A stretch of 64,000 bases of DNA from Lactarius indigo (taxonomy: Eukaryota > Basidiomycota > Agaricomycetes > Russulales > Russulaceae), in contig JAFKAC010000093.1 in assembly GCA_025766275.1 (NCBI GenBank), forward strand, positions 124,001-188,000, read 5' to 3'. Below, piece by piece: positions 62,200 through 64,000 of this stretch. The translations under genes and the position numbers were made by a program. Numbering within the stretch: the first letter of the stretch is position 1; every line of letters starts with the position of its first letter. The notes under the pieces are model-generated. The model saw only the letters and a program-made list of their open reading frames with translations. It searched no databases and was not told the DNA's origin.

Positions 62200-64000
62200 T
62201 TACGCTCTTGTTAAACACTGTGTGATAGCGGCACAATCATCTTGGATATAATACTCACCTTCTATCTCTTGGTATAATGGGACCTCGCCCCCATTCTTCC
62301 CTGCATTGAGGGCTGCGCCATGGTTGATCAGAAGTATTGCGATCTGAAACTGATCTAGGTTAAACTGTGGCGCCATTTGGTTCTCATGGGCGTTGGGGTC
62401 CACGCCACGTTCGAGGGATCGCTCATCAACACCACGTCCCCCGGAGCTGTAATGGCTTCGTGATACTCGTTCCATTGAGGTCCCGCCCGTTTTGTCCAAC
62501 GCAGTACAAGCATCTGTGCGAAGCTCAATAATAATTCGCATGAGCTCATACTTCCCCCTACCTGTGCCCAAAAGTAACGGGATATTGTTGTCTTTGTCGC
62601 ATCGGTTCACCCCTACACCATGCTCCAATAATAATCGCACATGATTAACAAAATCACGTCCACTGTTAATTCGGTTTTCTAAAAGTATGCACCACGGGGT
62701 TTTGTCGTCGTTGTTCTTCGCATTGGCATCTGCACCATTCTCGAGAAGAATCCGCGTGAGCCGAGACCGATTCCGCCCCACTGCAAGATGTAAGGGAGTT
62801 TGGTTGTCCTTGTCTCGTTTGTTCACCTCCGCGCCATGCTCTAATAATAACAGCGCGTGATTGAGAGCATCGTTGAACCGACTTTCTGACAGTAGGTGCA
62901 ACGGGGTCTTGCTATTGTGGTCCCCCGCATTGACATTTGCGCCATGCTCGGGCCTGAGGAGAAATTGTACGAGCTTGAACGAATCCCACCCCACTGCCAG
63001 GTGTAACGGAGTTTGATTGTCCTTGTCTCGTCTGTTCACCTCCGCCCCGTGCTTCAATAATAACAGCGCGTGATTGAGAGCATAGTTGGACCGACTTTCT
63101 GACACTATGTGCAACGGAGTCTTGCCATTGTGATCCCCCGCATTGACACCTGCTCCATTCTCGAGAAAAATCCGCGCGAGATGAGACTGATCCCGCCGCA
63201 CTGCCAGATGTAACGGAGTTTGGTTGTCCTTGTCTCGCCTGTTCACGTCCGCGCCATACTTTAATAATAGCTGTGCGTGATTTTCATCGCCATCGTGGTG
63301 CCGCGGCCTCTCCGACAGTAGGTGCAACGGGGTCTTGCCATTGTTGTCCTGAGAATTGACGTCCGCCTTGTGTTCGACGAGCACCTGAGCCACTTTGAGT
63401 TTGAGTTTATATTCTGCCAGGTGCAGTGAGCTTCTGAGAGTATTATCTCGGGCATTGACATCCGCGCCGTGTTCGAGTAGAAACTTTACTATGTCGACAA
63501 GGTTATTTTGGAACCTTGAGACCTCGAACGCCTCTAGTAATATGGTCCTTCCCGTCGTTTCCCGAACATCAACGTCCGCACCGTGTTCAATAAGGAGCTC
63601 CGCAACCTTGACGTGGTCTTCGCTTAGTGCCGCAAGCAACGGGAACTTGTATCGGCCACAGATAGCATTGACATGCTGCGGGTGTTTGATGGCGAGGTGC
63701 TTGACCAATTTATAGAACCCACAAAGCACAGCGTAGTACAGGGGTGTTCCTCTGGAATGACTCGGGTCGAACAAGCCAAAGGTCTCGTTGTCCATGTCAT
63801 ATGTCCTGATCCATGCCGCAAAATGAGGTTTGTCAGAGTCAAAGAGGGTTTCCATCCCATCCTTCACGCATGACGCAACATCCTTAAATTGTGCGTGCTC
63901 GACCCAGTGTTGAGCTGCATATTCGGCCAAGGGGTACCTTTCTGCATTCTCTTTGTCGGTGTGATCGTCCAAATGGAGAAGGAATCCGAGACAGGCTTGC
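62200..64000 (-). CDS. NLR-like ankyrin-repeat protein, partial (N-terminus beyond the right edge)
   Basis: The frame is open to the window end. The first visible residues, ACLGFLLHLDDHTDKEN and PLAEYAAQHWVEHAQF, are the conserved stretch that links NACHT-type NTPase domains to ankyrin arrays in Agaricomycete NLR-like proteins. The NTPase domain is therefore expected just right of position 64000. About 14 ankyrin repeats follow (VNRRDKDNQTPLHLAV type), some very alike, suggesting recent internal repeat duplication. The frame stops at TAA 62200-62202 in the middle of a repeat, consistent with a frameshift into 60780-62189. The role in non-self recognition is known for the family and inferred here. 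Confidence 0.8.
   Translation of the reverse strand, partial: QACLGFLLHLDDHTDKENAERYPLAEYAAQHWVEHAQFKDVASCVKDGMETLFDSDKPHFAAWIRTYDMDNETFGLFDPSHSRGTPLYYAVLCGFYKLVKHLAIKHPQHVNAICGRYKFPLLAALSEDHVKVAELLIEHGADVDVRETTGRTILLEAFEVSRFQNNLVDIVKFLLEHGADVNARDNTLRSSLHLAEYKLKLKVAQVLVEHKADVNSQDNNGKTPLHLLSERPRHHDGDENHAQLLLKYGADVNRRDKDNQTPLHLAVRRDQSHLARIFLENGAGVNAGDHNGKTPLHIVSESRSNYALNHALLLLKHGAEVNRRDKDNQTPLHLAVGWDSFKLVQFLLRPEHGANVNAGDHNSKTPLHLLSESRFNDALNHALLLLEHGAEVNKRDKDNQTPLHLAVGRNRSRLTRILLENGADANAKNNDDKTPWCILLENRINSGRDFVNHVRLLLEHGVGVNRCDKDNNIPLLLGTGRGKYELMRIIIELRTDACTALDKTGGTSMERVSRSHYSSGGRGVDERSLERGVDPNAHENQMAPQFNLDQFQIAILLINHGAALNAGKNGGEVPLYQEIEGEYYIQDDCAAITQCLTRA

Overview
The window reads as transposon-dense DNA from an Agaricomycete (mushroom-forming basidiomycete). 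The evidence is a KDZ transposase with its cysteine-cluster domain, a TET/JBP dioxygenase inside the same element, 40-60 nt spliceosomal introns in almost every gene, chromodomain Gypsy elements, and an NLR-type ankyrin gene at the right edge. No rRNA, tRNA or CRISPR was recognised.

From position 1 to 49488 the sequence is a four-level nest of mobile elements. Level 1 is a Ty1/copia element whose 3' half (integrase, RT, RNase H, 3' LTR) lies at 45887-49488; its 5' half should lie left of the window. Level 2 is a non-autonomous LTR element, here called LTR-X, inserted in the copia integrase. Its LTRs end at 281 and span 45134-45886, and it carries one very long ORF ending in a PCL/PHO80-type cyclin domain. 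Level 3 is a 40.2 kb KDZ DNA transposon (2368-42615) that cuts the LTR-X ORF in two; its 7-bp target duplication (GTGAAGA) lets the two halves be read as one frame. Level 4 is four LTR insertions inside the KDZ element, each with a 5-bp duplication: Gypsy-1 (17809-25669) and Gypsy-2 (27503-35514), both in the KDZ transposase gene, and solo LTRs at 9593-10367 and 36651-37193.

Without those insertions the KDZ element is about 23 kb. It holds a left subterminal array of ~211-bp units, gene A (minus), gene B (zinc-cluster protein, plus), gene C (minus), a TET/JBP dioxygenase (plus), the KDZ transposase (plus), genes D, E and F, a minisatellite, and a right array of 220-bp units. Both arrays are built from a module of the form CTGCC-N13-GGGCC in opposite orientations, which suggests transposase- or accessory-factor-binding sites. 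Many unit-to-unit differences are CpG to TpG/CpA changes, which fits an element that is a target of cytosine methylation and carries a 5-methylcytosine oxidase.

Right of the copia element is a 9.0 kb hAT transposon (49638-58668; 8-bp duplication AATTCACT/AATTCGCT). It has an intron-rich but broken transposase, two solo LTRs, and apparent captured fragments of a WD40 gene and of a C5-DNA methyltransferase. The last 5 kb (58677-64000) looks like host sequence: a minus-strand ankyrin-repeat gene running off the right end, with one frameshift and a degenerate duplicate of its 3' end.

Functional annotation rests on motif recognition and hand-spliced reading. Exon borders are approximate where stated.
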